Source: a virus
Direction: 5' to 3' (one strand)
Length of the DNA: 64,000 nt
IMG/VR virus record: IMGVR_UViG_3300008117_008517
Location: 62,001 to 126,000 of that record
Positions within the stretch are counted from its first letter, which is position 1. The number at the start of each line of letters is the position of its first letter. The notes below the pieces were generated by a model. That model made no database searches and was not told the DNA's origin. It saw only the letters and a list, made by a program, of their open reading frames with translations. This document shows positions 9,101-18,409 of the stretch, piece by piece. Position numbers and translations under genes: made by a program.

Positions 9101-11259
9101 AAATCTGGATAATCATATATTTCTTGAAGTAAAGATCTTGTGCTCCAGTTTTTACCAGGGTATTGTGTCTCTTCGTTATAAAAGTTAGTATCTACAAAAT
9201 ATTCCTCACGGTCTCTGTACTCTTTATTAATAACACTTCTCAAAGAAGGTGGTACAGATGTTTTGTCAAAATATAACTTTAAGTTAAAATCTTCTGTAGA
9301 GTTGGTTTTCTCACCAGTCAAGTTGTCTATTTTTACTTGCCAGTTGTTAAGTTCATAAGATTCGATGTTACTTAATTCCTCAACTACATCTCCTCTTGTT
9401 ATTGTCATCGAAAAATTAGTTCTGACAAACTCACTATTTTGACTTGCCTTCTCAAAGACCAATATTTGCAATTTACTTTTTATAAACTCTTTGATTTCTG
9501 AATTTCTCTTTATAATTTCGTTTGCTCTTGTCTCTCCAGTGCTAGCATCAACTACTTGCTCTGTTCTTTTATAATCGAGCTGTAAAACTGGATCAACTTT
9601 AATTATTTTTAAGTCATAGTCTAACTCTGGATTTATCCAAACTACTTTTCCACTCAGATTAAACCTCATTGGTTTAAATAGTTTTTTTAGACCAAGAGGT
9701 ATAGTTTCTTCAGGTGGATTTGTGTTATAGAATTTACTCCAATCTGCTGAGTCTATATTTTTATAGTAAGCAGTTTGTAATTCTCCAAATCTAGAAAAAT
9801 TTTGAATTTCTTCCACTATCTTGTCATTCGGATATTTTTCTGATAAATAACCTTCAACATCTCTTCTAATTTGAGGCCTCTCGTCGGCTGGTATTTTCTG
9901 AGCCTCTAATTGTTGCTCTGTTATGTAGTCGTAATATCCTCTGTAATCATTTACATCGGTTTGTTGTGTTACAATAATCGGATCGTCTTTTTTAAATTTT
10001 AATACTTGATTTTCTTCTTTATCAAAGTCAATTACATCTCCATATGTTTTTTGTGTCCATCCACCACCTTCTGGCTGATTTGTACTTATAACATCGCTGT
10101 TTGACCATTTTTTCCAAATGTAAACATTCGTTGTGGGTGACTTCCAACCATACGTATTAGGGTAATCTATCGCCTTTCCGAAGAGCCATTTTTCATTTTT
10201 AATCCAAGGAGCTTTTTCAAAAATTGAGTCTTTCAACTCAAGATTCAATCCATTTGGCGATAAACCCCAATATTTTATCTTATCATTTGGGTTTATCTCA
10301 ACACCATTTTTATTATAAATTCCTAATATTATTCTATCCGGTAAATTTTGTAAGCTTTGTTCTTCTTCATCAACAACTGGTGTTGTGACCTCATCTGGGT
10401 CTAAATCACTAGGCAGATCGATATACTGATAATTATAGTTTACTTCTGGTATGAATCTACCAGTAGAATAAATTGTAGAGATAGTAGCGTATACGAAATT
10501 TGGTAGATCACTACCATTTGTATTTCCACTAGCATCACCCGAAGTTTGACTTTGAGTCTTAGGATTAGGTACTTTAGTATATACTCCATTTTTGTCTATA
10601 CTTACACCATTTCCTCTATTCATTTCAGTAGACATTTTATCAAGTCTTCCTAGTAAATCTTTACCATTTTGATAACCAAGTGCTTGTGGTGTACCGTAAG
10701 GTGTCAGTAGTCTAGTAGCTGGTCCATTTCCTTTTGGTTTTCTAGATTTGAAAACAGGGGCAAGTATTGGTTGAGTTGCCGCTCCTACAAGTGGCATTAT
10801 TCTTGCTATGATATCTTCAATTTTTGCTATATTTTTTATAACAAACTGAGCTATCTCAAAATAAGGCTTTTGTGTCTCAAACATAGAAGAAAAGATTGCC
10901 TTTTCTATTGCAAAAAAACCAAGTGCATCATTATACATACCTGTTTTCTCTGCCTCACTACCATAGTTTTTTTCAAATTGTTCTCTAACTTTTGGATCTT
11001 TTATTTTCGCCAAATTCTGAGCCTTTGTGATATTGACCATAGCTGCTGCAATTCCTATCTCAGCCTTTGCGAACTTTTTTATGTATTCAATGTCTGGTAT
11101 AAGCACCGCAGTCACAGAATTTGGATATCCATTCTTTTTAGCTATTGGTCCAATAGTCGGTATGTCGTATAGTCTTGGACCAGGAATACCCAGTGAAACA
11201 TTGTATTTGAGAAAACTGGGTGACGGATAAATTGGAAAAATCGGTAAAACCTGAGGCAT
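6157..11259 (-). CDS. large virion structural protein, probably tail or baseplate (1700 aa)
   Basis: I do not recognise a family, but size, soluble beta-rich composition and proximity to the tail and hub genes (12757-16798) fit a baseplate or tail component. Seen: a proline-rich N-terminus; a short repeat with core YSTGR-x-I...Y-x-YI near residue 260 and again near 1340; a glycine run around 1075-1092, likely a flexible linker; long charged helices near 1130-1200; and two hydrophobic stretches in the last 350 residues (around 1450 and 1590) that may be amphipathic rather than true membrane spans. The start ATG at 11259 has a TATATATA element 23 bases upstream. Opposite-strand open frames inside it have no support. 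Confidence 0.6.
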   Translation of the reverse strand: MPQVLPIFPIYPSPSFLKYNVSLGIPGPRLYDIPTIGPIAKKNGYPNSVTAVLIPDIEYIKKFAKAEIGIAAAMVNITKAQNLAKIKDPKVREQFEKNYGSEAEKTGMYNDALGFFAIEKAIFSSMFETQKPYFEIAQFVIKNIAKIEDIIARIMPLVGAATQPILAPVFKSRKPKGNGPATRLLTPYGTPQALGYQNGKDLLGRLDKMSTEMNRGNGVSIDKNGVYTKVPNPKTQSQTSGDASGNTNGSDLPNFVYATISTIYSTGRFIPEVNYNYQYIDLPSDLDPDEVTTPVVDEEEQSLQNLPDRIILGIYNKNGVEINPNDKIKYWGLSPNGLNLELKDSIFEKAPWIKNEKWLFGKAIDYPNTYGWKSPTTNVYIWKKWSNSDVISTNQPEGGGWTQKTYGDVIDFDKEENQVLKFKKDDPIIVTQQTDVNDYRGYYDYITEQQLEAQKIPADERPQIRRDVEGYLSEKYPNDKIVEEIQNFSRFGELQTAYYKNIDSADWSKFYNTNPPEETIPLGLKKLFKPMRFNLSGKVVWINPELDYDLKIIKVDPVLQLDYKRTEQVVDASTGETRANEIIKRNSEIKEFIKSKLQILVFEKASQNSEFVRTNFSMTITRGDVVEELSNIESYELNNWQVKIDNLTGEKTNSTEDFNLKLYFDKTSVPPSLRSVINKEYRDREEYFVDTNFYNEETQYPGKNWSTRSLLQEIYDYPDLREKLFTNDELNNTGVKLRSIIFLRYADDTSITYDYPSKVEYDYDLAFKLEEIANNDIQYQEVDYYYYTQYASEPNLLRESLELINTIDFSTLFVPASYSVYTPEFISILDEAVAKFEQAKTQIKTYTRGVRPSTQTNEEEGPYETFDIGGGIKWKLRLVSGLIDKIVFFNENLGGNTTVGTGQYSQFNTKLLPPLFKSNIIEIRTGNLSSSEINRIDDSTSTSNYGINLTTVDLTKFQISVFDGDRKYKTVLVDDYGGQNILNERLKELGLANVSMSSGRYGSGYQGGPCTQPNGAPVLDDNGVQIVEPDNPQSFGYLRRQQVTELDVDVYYIIEGIRKNKNIETGPDTGGVGGAGSKGSGGGSGGGGGGYYKIRDALGIAKIMIELIVDLGAKLFPAITKLIKLIKNPASFVTEIIKSKLEDKLLIFNPDVTKIMTDIVNFKQRVDKIKDKIRKGEKEANQSFTDLQKEKRDLVDEMKKYVKRTKLANYIHVNREAEFKFLIDGPGLIGFFSLLFGLELNISKAFNGGVPIRPIFSSNLPSGNLDSLLKQFQQDKNNPDNIKNGLEGQDKEITDGKNQAEIDEKVLRYLDITKPDEVTKNKVVSKNGKREYYEEVSITYSTGRKIEGIDYEYIYINQSVDKLIREGDELINQGSEIDFNENARNPLDNYQLAIEKYQEAYNSLDENDNSALKKSLLDKIKALKNQFNLLSQPLLKLILGLVTFPLKVIFSIIQWIMDFFKKLVNPVKFPALIAEFLSFKWIMTFFTPKGLLEIAGIKFNPEKIIEWCIAVNVKNPIRGTGPFTSEYLIPDDYVIADLNEFLSVSFWVKLPVYTAKQYRDLCLKPFRLFTVILCLIERIINSFIMLIWSILGITAVIPPPLIKLCNKIPENVEPKDLRDLLNGLYSDSNLSVVSPTATTEDLLKGTGGANAPTGDSYDFIYEVKLPDGTIRRDLDRDEVQKLIDQNKGLDFDFLNFETLE

Positions 11260-11282
11260 ACTAAACTAAGTTAAATTTGATT

Positions 11283-11290
11283 TATATATA
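11283..11290 (-). promoter_or_regulatory. TATATATA element
   Basis: Lies 23 bases in front of the 1700-aa virion gene, directly after the stop of the upstream 459-aa gene. Likely late-type promoter by recurrence. Confidence 0.45.
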
Positions 11291-11307
11291 AAAAACTTAG
11301 TTTTTTC

Positions 11308-12687
11308 TCAAATTTCCTCGTCTATCTTTGAAACTAAATAATTAAAGTTTGCCGGTAGATCAAATTTGTACTTAGCATTTAACTTACCTGAGAATTCTCC
11401 TCCTGAAAAACCAATGATAACGTCTAAGTCAGCAAGATGATCTTCGTCAAAAAATATTTTTACTTTGAATTTAAACATATTATTCTCTTCATCTTCTGAC
11501 ACTTGAAACTTAACATGATAATCAAATTGAACATCTAATCTATCATAATTTTTTCTAAAAAAATCTCTATTTGGAACTTGTATGAAATTCTCGCCTTTGC
11601 TAGATAAATAATAAATTGGTCTTTCTAAACAACCCATTTTACTAACAAATGCTTTCACTAATTTCATTTTTACAGTGCCTTCTGCTCTTTTTAAACCGCT
11701 TTCTAATTTTGTAATCTCATCTGATTTGTCTTTTTTAAGTGATGTTGTAAAGAGATGTTCTAAAATTCTAGAGTTTAATACCGTGATTTTGACTTCGTAC
11801 CACTCTTTTTCAACTCTTTCTAGATCCATGAAATATTCTTTTCTATTTTTCCAAATATCATTCATAAGATCTGAAAATTTAAGAATATTTTTTTCAAATT
11901 CTTTAATATACTCACCAAGGTATTTAAATCTAGGATCTCTGTGTCTAATATCGAAATATTCAAAGTATCCAATTGAATCTATTCTTTTAGTATCAATGAA
12001 CTTTTCGATATGAGCTTGTATATTTTTATTTGAGTTTTCATAAATTATTTTTACCCATTCTTGAGTTAGTTTATCCCATTTTCCAATATTATCTTCTTTG
12101 AAAAGATTATCTAAGTCTTCTCCGATCAGGTCTTCAGCAAACGAGTTAAAACTTGCAGATTTTTGTAGAGTAAGATTTTTATTTAAATAGAAAGAATATT
12201 GATCTCCAATTTTAGTTTCAATAACTATATCTTCTCCGTTCTCTTCATCTTTATTTGGACCAATCCAATAAATTTTAGAAATCATTTCTGACTCTAGTTT
12301 TTTCTCAGGTAATAGTTTATCAATAATGTTTCTGGCTAAATTTCTTGATGATATTAATTGATCCCAATCTTTATCTATATTAAATTCAACTTCATCAAAT
12401 AGTCCATTTATTTTTGATACCTCATCATCACTAACACACTTACTGTCTACAAATTTTCCAAGATCAAGTCTGTTTTTTGATAAAAGTAGGTTTTTCAAAT
12501 CTGTCAAAAATACTTGGGAGTTTTCTGAGTATCTCGCTTTCAAACCTCTATCTAAAATATTATCTAAAAACTCGTTATTGAGAAGTGTCATAGAAGTACA
12601 TATTTCTATTATGAGGTTTTTTGGTGTGTAATATGTTTTATTATTCTGTTTCGACTCGAATAAAAATTGACTTTTTATGAATTTCAT
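11308..12687 (-). CDS. hypothetical protein with capsid-targeting-like N-terminus (459 aa)
   Basis: Function not recognised. The N-terminus MKFIKSQFLFES matches the recurring head-targeting-like peptide of this genome, with L-F-E at residues 9-11 as a possible protease site of T4 gp21 type (L/I-x-E). The rest is mixed alpha/beta with several charged helices and a beta-rich C-terminus from about residue 385. No signal peptide or membrane span. If the peptide works as in T4, the protein would be a candidate internal head protein. A TATATA element precedes it by 22 bases. Confidence 0.7.
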   Translation of the reverse strand: MKFIKSQFLFESKQNNKTYYTPKNLIIEICTSMTLLNNEFLDNILDRGLKARYSENSQVFLTDLKNLLLSKNRLDLGKFVDSKCVSDDEVSKINGLFDEVEFNIDKDWDQLISSRNLARNIIDKLLPEKKLESEMISKIYWIGPNKDEENGEDIVIETKIGDQYSFYLNKNLTLQKSASFNSFAEDLIGEDLDNLFKEDNIGKWDKLTQEWVKIIYENSNKNIQAHIEKFIDTKRIDSIGYFEYFDIRHRDPRFKYLGEYIKEFEKNILKFSDLMNDIWKNRKEYFMDLERVEKEWYEVKITVLNSRILEHLFTTSLKKDKSDEITKLESGLKRAEGTVKMKLVKAFVSKMGCLERPIYYLSSKGENFIQVPNRDFFRKNYDRLDVQFDYHVKFQVSEDEENNMFKFKVKIFFDEDHLADLDVIIGFSGGEFSGKLNAKYKFDLPANFNYLVSKIDEEI

Positions 12688-12709
12688 ATTTTTGACGTAA
12701 TCTTTTGTT

Positions 12710-12715
12710 TATATA
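12710..12715. promoter_or_regulatory. TATATA element between divergent genes
   Basis: GTTTATATATTAAT lies 22 bases before the minus-strand 459-aa gene and about 40 bases before the plus-strand tail gene at 12757. Confidence 0.4.
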
Positions 12716-12745
12716 TTAATTTGATAGAGATTAATTAAATAAAAA

Positions 12746-12751
12746 TATATA
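12746..12751 (+). promoter_or_regulatory. TATATA element, short-spaced
   Basis: AAAAATATATATC lies five bases before the ATG at 12757. Short-spaced class of the recurrent element. Confidence 0.35.
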
Positions 12752-12756
12752 TCAAC

Positions 12757-14670
12757 ATGGCAGATAGTTTAAGTAATTTCATCGATCGTGCAGGTGGTGC
12801 ATCTTCTGGAGCAATACAGGGTAAAGTAAACGACCTACTTGGTTTAGCAAAATCAAAAATACCAGGGGCTGATAAACATTCAGGAAACCAAGTTGGACCA
12901 GGTGAAGGTGGCACACAAATACAAAGAACTAATTTCTATACACCATCGACTAATCCTAATGAAAATGGACCCGGTCAGATAAGTCCTATCGGACCTGGAT
13001 TAAAAGATGAAAAAGGAGCCGGATATCCTTGGGGATTCACTCCTATTACCTATTACAGAACTACTAAAGATGGTGTGGCTATTGAAGACCCAAGAGGTGT
13101 TGAAAAAATATCTGGTGTGAACCTTGAACCTGGTTCAAATGTAAAAAATGGTGTTCTTAATCCAAGCACACAGTACTCAAAAACGGAAAAAGCTCGTGAA
13201 AACTTATCCAAGTTTGATGATGGACAGACATTAGATTTTAAATATGGACTAAGTGATTTTGAATACTCATCAAACTGGCCTGGCGACTCACTTCCAGATC
13301 AAGCTAACTTAATACAAGCAAATAATCCTGATGTCTATTTTGATGGTAGTAATCAAAAGAAAAGATCCTGGCAGCCTGGTCATCAAAATCCAGTTCAACC
13401 AGCAGAAGGAACTCCATTTGAAAACGAGGATCCAGTTTACTATGGATTTGAGATGGAAATAGACTCTTTGAATTCACCTTTAATAAATGGACTTGCTAAA
13501 ACATTTCTACAAATTTATGGTTCAAATTATGAGGCACTTGGTTCTAGAATAGAAATATTAGATTCATTTGTCTATGAACTATCTCGTTTCTTTACTTTTA
13601 ATTCTGATATGCCTTTGGAGGGATTAGAAAGTATATTCTCAACAAGAATTCCAAAGAAGCACTATTTGAAAAAAATTGAAGGATTAGACAAACTCATAGA
13701 GGCGAATCCTGTCTCTGGACAAAATGCCTTTGTGAAATATAAAACCGATACAATAAAGCTATCTTTCTACGAAGATACCAATTTAAGTACAGGTACTCTT
13801 GCCTCACTTTATAAACTTCTATATTGGGACAGATTAAATGGAAAAAATATTATACCTGAGAATCTATTAAGATTTGATTGTAGAATAGTTATATCAGAGG
13901 CAAGAAACATAGCTAGAATACGAAGAGCTTTAGGTTCACCTGAACCAAACCTACAAGTTGTTAGAGAAAATGTCTCAAGATACGTTTATAATCTTTATGA
14001 ATGTCAGTTCAATTTTCCAAAATTAACTCACCCTTCAAGTATCGATTTAGGTCAAACACCAGCATATTCTGGAGAATGGGATATTGAAATGTCATTTAAG
14101 TTCTCTGGTATGAAGTTCGAGAGATTTGTTTTTGAAGACGGACGAGCACAAAAAGGAGCATATAAATCACTTAACAATCTATCTAGAGATCCAATGGCAA
14201 TTTCGTCAATTGATGCAACAGAAGCCGATATAAGCGGTGGTGGAATATTGCCAAAAATATCAGATACAACATTTATAATATTAGAAGATATTATTGATGG
14301 TTATAATAATTTTGACTCACCAGATCTAGCGCCCGTAACAGGTCCAAATACACCTATAGACACACTAGGTGAAGCTAAAGATAATGACTTAAAAAGTAGG
14401 TTTAAAGACGCGGTTAAAGTAGCTGGAAAGAATTTATTATCAAATCTGAAGACAGCCGCTCTGAGTGAAGCTCAAAGACAAATAAATAATAAGTTTAGAC
14501 TACTCAATAATACGATAGATAATGTTCGTAACAAATTTGGAGTTGGTCGAATGAGCCCACCAACTAATGTATATGAAGGAGCACAACCAGGTACATTCTT
14601 CTTTGATGTTAAAAATTCTCTAAGGCAGTTTGCGGGTGAGACTCTCACTGGTACGATATTCGGTCAATAA
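12757..14670 (+). CDS. probable tail/baseplate structural protein (637 aa)
   Basis: Family not certain. The first 220 residues are glycine-, proline- and asparagine-rich and look flexible. Residues 225-460 are a compact region with FEMEIDSL, RFDCRIVISEAR and WDIEMSFKFSG strands, reminiscent of tail-tube-like or tube-initiator folds of contractile tails (T4 gp19/gp48/gp54), which is only a suggestion. It lies directly upstream of the gp5-like hub gene and in the same direction, so a role at the tube-baseplate junction is plausible. The region after about 530 is helical. Confidence 0.55.
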   Translation: MADSLSNFIDRAGGASSGAIQGKVNDLLGLAKSKIPGADKHSGNQVGPGEGGTQIQRTNFYTPSTNPNENGPGQISPIGPGLKDEKGAGYPWGFTPITYYRTTKDGVAIEDPRGVEKISGVNLEPGSNVKNGVLNPSTQYSKTEKARENLSKFDDGQTLDFKYGLSDFEYSSNWPGDSLPDQANLIQANNPDVYFDGSNQKKRSWQPGHQNPVQPAEGTPFENEDPVYYGFEMEIDSLNSPLINGLAKTFLQIYGSNYEALGSRIEILDSFVYELSRFFTFNSDMPLEGLESIFSTRIPKKHYLKKIEGLDKLIEANPVSGQNAFVKYKTDTIKLSFYEDTNLSTGTLASLYKLLYWDRLNGKNIIPENLLRFDCRIVISEARNIARIRRALGSPEPNLQVVRENVSRYVYNLYECQFNFPKLTHPSSIDLGQTPAYSGEWDIEMSFKFSGMKFERFVFEDGRAQKGAYKSLNNLSRDPMAISSIDATEADISGGGILPKISDTTFIILEDIIDGYNNFDSPDLAPVTGPNTPIDTLGEAKDNDLKSRFKDAVKVAGKNLLSNLKTAALSEAQRQINNKFRLLNNTIDNVRNKFGVGRMSPPTNVYEGAQPGTFFFDVKNSLRQFAGETLTGTIFGQ

Positions 14671-14694
14671 TTTCTGGGAATTAAGTTTTAACAA

Positions 14695-14701
14695 TATATA
14701 T
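14695..14701 (+). promoter_or_regulatory. TATATAT element, short-spaced
   Basis: ACAATATATATG ends six bases before the ATG at 14708, inside the short gap between the tail gene and the hub gene. It supports 14708 as the start. Confidence 0.4.
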
Positions 14702-14707
14702 GTTAAG

Positions 14708-16798
14708 ATGTTCGTTGATAAAAGTCGCACCTATATTGGTATAGTTGAAAATAATGAGGACCCAAAAAAACTTGGAAGATGCCGAGTTAGAGTCATTGAT
14801 ATCTTTGATGATATTCCAGTCGATGACATACCTTGGGCATCACCATGGAAAGACCTAAATGGAAATGCCTTTAACCTACCAGAAAAAGGAAAAGTTGTAA
14901 CTGTAATTTTTGACTCTGGTAACATCTATAAACCAGAATATATCTACGCGGATCACTTCAATGTAAATTTAGAAAAAAAACTATCAACACTTTCTGGCAC
15001 TAACTATACTTCGATGAAGGCTTTGATATTCGATCACAAAACACAAATTTATGTAAATGATGAAGAGGGTCTCAAATTAGACCATAAATTTAATATGTTG
15101 AATATTACTAAAGACTCAATAGATATAAATTTAAAAGATAACTTCGCTAAGGTAAATATTGGTTCGGCAATTTCTAATCAACAGGCAATTTTAGGAAATC
15201 ATTTTTTAGATTGGTTTGATGAGTTTATTCAAAATTTACTTGGAGCAAATGGTGGTCCATTTCTAGGAAATCTAGGAGCTCCAGTAGTTGCTAATCCTGA
15301 GTTTATCGATGTATGTCAAAAATATATTGCACTCAAAGTTCCAAAGTTTTTGTCTCATCACGTTAATATAGTAGATAATGAGTATGTGGAGAAACTAGAT
15401 AGAGTAAATGATCCAAAACTAGGTGACAACTATAAGTCGACCTCAAAAAATACAACTATGGGTCAAGCTGAGAAAGTGGATTATACTCCGGTTGAAGGTA
15501 ATTCATCTGATACACCTGCTGATATTCAAACACCAAATAGTAGTGGTGATGGTGGTAGTGGTACATCAGATGCTGGTTCTAAAGATCCAGGACCTATCGA
15601 GCCAACTGGTAATCTTGATGTAGACAGAATTATCGAAACTATGCAAAAACTTGGATATACAGTTTTTGAAAGACCATATGAGTGTAATATAGTAGGTATA
15701 AGAATGAGAACAGAAGGAATGAAATATTCTAACGCACATGAAGATCAATTATGGCTTTTCTATAAAGACGAGTCTTATAAATGGCAGGTATATTGGTATA
15801 AGATCAGTACTATGCCTGGTTACTTCAAAGCCAAAGAAGCGTTAGTTTGGAGTGATAAAAAACTGGTGAAGAAATTGAAAACACCTAATTATGCACTTAA
15901 AAAAGGTGAATCTTGGACGGGTAATACCCCAAACGGAGAATCTATAGATTGTAAAGCTACCTCGATATATCAAGGAAGAGGAGGTATGGGAATATTACGG
16001 GAAGCTCAATATTTGAATGTGTACTCTATTGGTGTGCACTCAGGAGCAACAGCCATGGTGACTAAAGGTCGAAAACAAAAAGCTTATAGAGATAAAGAGA
16101 CAGGAGACACAATAAAATACACAAAAGACTGGGATTCGAATAAAGCATATGACGCAGGTATGTACATTCACAAAGGCTACCCAGGTGGTGTAAGTAATTG
16201 GTCTGAAGGTTGTCAGGTTTTCGCCGATGGAAAATCTTTAAATGATTTTTTTGATAAGTGTAGACAACATGAGAAAAGGTATGGTAATAATTTCACCTAT
16301 ACGCTCATAAACAAAAAAGATCTTGTATCTGAGGCAGTCGGTAATTCAGGTGGTAGTCGTCCATTTTCCGGAGCTCCATCGCAAGGTGGAGGATCGTCAC
16401 AAGCAACTAATCAAGTAGCTAGTCCGGAATCTCAGGCATCTTACAATGAGTATCGTAAGATAGTTGAAGAAATAAAAATAATTTACAAACTAGCTGATAA
16501 GACTTATACTGATAATGGTAATCCTCTGTTTGAAGACTTAAAAGGCACGTTTGGTGATGATACCACAAAGGCTAATGAGAGAATTCGTGAGTTACTTGGA
16601 TTAAAAAGTTCAGGATCATTCTGGTATAACAAGCTACCTTTAAATAAACTCATAGCTGATCACGTAGCTCTTTTCCAAAATCAATTATCTCTGCTCGCAA
16701 CATCAACTACTAACAAAAATAACTCATTTGATTTTAATTTACCCGCTGTTCAAGTCGGAGGTCAGTCATTGAAGATTAATATTAATACAGACTTTTAA
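14708..16798 (+). CDS. gp5-like baseplate hub with L,D-transpeptidase-like domain (696 aa)
   Basis: Seen: residues 1-75 carry the pattern of the gp5/VgrG N-terminal OB fold (YIGIVENNEDPKKLGRCRVRV, then DDIPWASPW and a LPEKGKVVTV strand). A low-complexity Ser/Gly linker follows around residues 255-300. Residues 305-540 hold a cell-wall-type domain with an H-x-G...S-x-GC motif: His488 in GMYIHKGYPGG and Cys502 in WSEGCQVF, as in YkuD-type L,D-transpeptidases and related phage hydrolases. Expected role: puncture and local peptidoglycan cutting at the tail tip, where T4 uses a lysozyme. The frame opens upstream inside the previous gene, but the ATG at 14708 fits the family and follows a TATATA element. 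The stop shares four bases with the convergent UvsW gene. Confidence 0.65.
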   Translation: MFVDKSRTYIGIVENNEDPKKLGRCRVRVIDIFDDIPVDDIPWASPWKDLNGNAFNLPEKGKVVTVIFDSGNIYKPEYIYADHFNVNLEKKLSTLSGTNYTSMKALIFDHKTQIYVNDEEGLKLDHKFNMLNITKDSIDINLKDNFAKVNIGSAISNQQAILGNHFLDWFDEFIQNLLGANGGPFLGNLGAPVVANPEFIDVCQKYIALKVPKFLSHHVNIVDNEYVEKLDRVNDPKLGDNYKSTSKNTTMGQAEKVDYTPVEGNSSDTPADIQTPNSSGDGGSGTSDAGSKDPGPIEPTGNLDVDRIIETMQKLGYTVFERPYECNIVGIRMRTEGMKYSNAHEDQLWLFYKDESYKWQVYWYKISTMPGYFKAKEALVWSDKKLVKKLKTPNYALKKGESWTGNTPNGESIDCKATSIYQGRGGMGILREAQYLNVYSIGVHSGATAMVTKGRKQKAYRDKETGDTIKYTKDWDSNKAYDAGMYIHKGYPGGVSNWSEGCQVFADGKSLNDFFDKCRQHEKRYGNNFTYTLINKKDLVSEAVGNSGGSRPFSGAPSQGGGSSQATNQVASPESQASYNEYRKIVEEIKIIYKLADKTYTDNGNPLFEDLKGTFGDDTTKANERIRELLGLKSSGSFWYNKLPLNKLIADHVALFQNQLSLLATSTTNKNNSFDFNLPAVQVGGQSLKININTDF

Positions 16799-18315
16799 AG
16801 ATTTATTTTAGTTATAGTATAGGGATATTTTCTCTTGACATAAAACTTTTCTCTTTCTTTGAAATGTCTATAAAGAATATTCTTCGGATCTTCTAAAGTG
16901 AAAATGGATTGTATTATAATTTGTTCTGATTTAAATGAGTCCGCAAATACAACATTAAATATTGCATTAATAGACACACCTGTTGAGAGTGTACCATAGG
17001 ATGCCACTAATACCTTAGTATTTGACGAGGTTTCCTCCATGAATTTTTTAATCTCTTCTCTTTCCCTATTTCTGACTTCACCATCTATGTAATAAAAGTC
17101 TTTATCAACTGTTTCATTTTTCAACTTATTGAATATTTTTTGACCATATTCTATACTGTGAAAAAGAATTAATGTGTTTTTATCACACTTATCTATAACT
17201 TTTTTAATAAAATTTAATCTTCTATCAGAGTCATGTATAAAACTTTTCTCTAATTCCAAAGCTTCCTTACCCATTCCACCTCTTTTAATTATCTCTAGCC
17301 TTTCTCCATAATCTAAATCTTGATGATTCATCATAACTACTTTTATATTCATAGGAGTTATGATTCCTTTTTCCTTTAACTCATTTGCAGTCACCTCTGT
17401 TATTTTAGGACCAAGGACAGATTGTATAGTAAGTATCTCACAAGATTCATCCGGTGGGAAAGTACCAGATACTCCAAATCTTGAATAGGCATGTCCAAAT
17501 GTTTTACCAAGTATTCCAGTTATAGTTTTAGCTTTTGCTCCGTGTGCTTCATCACAAGCTACAGTATGAAATTGTTGAAAAAAATCTTTTGGCCACTTTT
17601 CTAAAGATTGATATGTACCAATATATATGTTTGCGTTTTCAGTTCCAGAATACTTTCTTGGTCTATCAGACATTACTTCTTCGATTCTAACATCACAACC
17701 TTTTTCATTTACCTCTTTATTTAAAAGTCTATTAACACCAGTATTATATTCAATTATATTATCATAGAATTGAGTAACAAGTGTTATAGATGGTACAATT
17801 AAAAGAAATTTAGCATCTTCTTTTAAATTCTTTAAAGTGTAAAATATAACTATAGATATGATCAATGATTTACCGCCAGAAGTTGCAACTTCGGCCATAC
17901 AATACCTGTTTTTAAGTATTTTATAAGCTGATTCTATCTGGTGGTCATAGGGTATAAACTGAACCCATTCACCTTGTTTGTTTCTCACTTTATGATCTTT
18001 GAAAAACTCTTTACAAAATTCTTGTACTTTTTCTAAAGTAACATCTCTATTAACTGGAAAATCCTCTTTATTTTCAATTACAAACGGAACATCTATTTCT
18101 TTGCAACCTTTATAGCATTCTTTCCATAATCCGAGTGCTATTCTACCGTTTTTGAAATAAGAATTTTGACCATTCCACACTCCCATTTTGAAAGCGGGCA
18201 TAAAGCGATAACCTTTGACATGTCTTGTTAACCAAATATTTATTTGGTGATATTCAATTCTTGTAGCAGCGGATATTACTAGTTCTTCAGACTCTTTTTC
18301 ATACCGAAACTTCAT
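16795..18315 (-). CDS. uvsW: UvsW-like superfamily 2 helicase (506 aa)
   Basis: ATP-dependent helicase/translocase of the T4 UvsW type, which processes replication and recombination intermediates and unwinds R-loops. Seen: an N-terminal domain (1-110) like the DNA-binding domain of UvsW; Q-like IPYDHQ near 121-126; Walker A ATSGGKS at 144-150; DEAH at 255-258; VSGTFPP (motif III) near 281; and LILFHS and ASYGTLSTGVS (motifs IV-V) in the second RecA domain. Length is the same as T4 UvsW (about 500 aa). TATATA lies six bases before the ATG. It ends tail to tail with the hub gene. Confidence 0.9.
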   Translation of the reverse strand: MKFRYEKESEELVISAATRIEYHQINIWLTRHVKGYRFMPAFKMGVWNGQNSYFKNGRIALGLWKECYKGCKEIDVPFVIENKEDFPVNRDVTLEKVQEFCKEFFKDHKVRNKQGEWVQFIPYDHQIESAYKILKNRYCMAEVATSGGKSLIISIVIFYTLKNLKEDAKFLLIVPSITLVTQFYDNIIEYNTGVNRLLNKEVNEKGCDVRIEEVMSDRPRKYSGTENANIYIGTYQSLEKWPKDFFQQFHTVACDEAHGAKAKTITGILGKTFGHAYSRFGVSGTFPPDESCEILTIQSVLGPKITEVTANELKEKGIITPMNIKVVMMNHQDLDYGERLEIIKRGGMGKEALELEKSFIHDSDRRLNFIKKVIDKCDKNTLILFHSIEYGQKIFNKLKNETVDKDFYYIDGEVRNREREEIKKFMEETSSNTKVLVASYGTLSTGVSINAIFNVVFADSFKSEQIIIQSIFTLEDPKNILYRHFKEREKFYVKRKYPYTITKINL

Positions 18316-18321
18316 ACTTAG

Positions 18322-18327
18322 TATATA
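18322..18327 (-). promoter_or_regulatory. TATATA element, short-spaced
   Basis: AGTATATATC lies six bases in front of the UvsW start codon. Confidence 0.35.
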
Positions 18328-18383
18328 TCTATAATTCGTTTAAGTTTTTTTGAGGTTTTTTACAGAGGAGGGAAAAAAAAACT

Positions 18384-18391
18384 TATATATA
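18384..18391 (+). promoter_or_regulatory. TATATATA element
   Basis: ACTTATATATACAAAA lies 18 bases before the ATG at 18410 and supports that start over the in-frame ATG at 18350. Confidence 0.45.
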
Positions 18392-18409
18392 CAAAAAAAA
18401 GTAAATTTT

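Noticed and set aside
10771-11172. 133-aa plus-strand open frame inside the 1700-aa gene
   Set aside because: Low-complexity Cys/Phe/Tyr composition, antisense to a clear gene.
14630-14707. Upstream start for the hub protein
   Set aside because: It would overlap the previous gene and add a basic segment absent from gp5-like OB folds; ATG 14708 follows a TATATA element.
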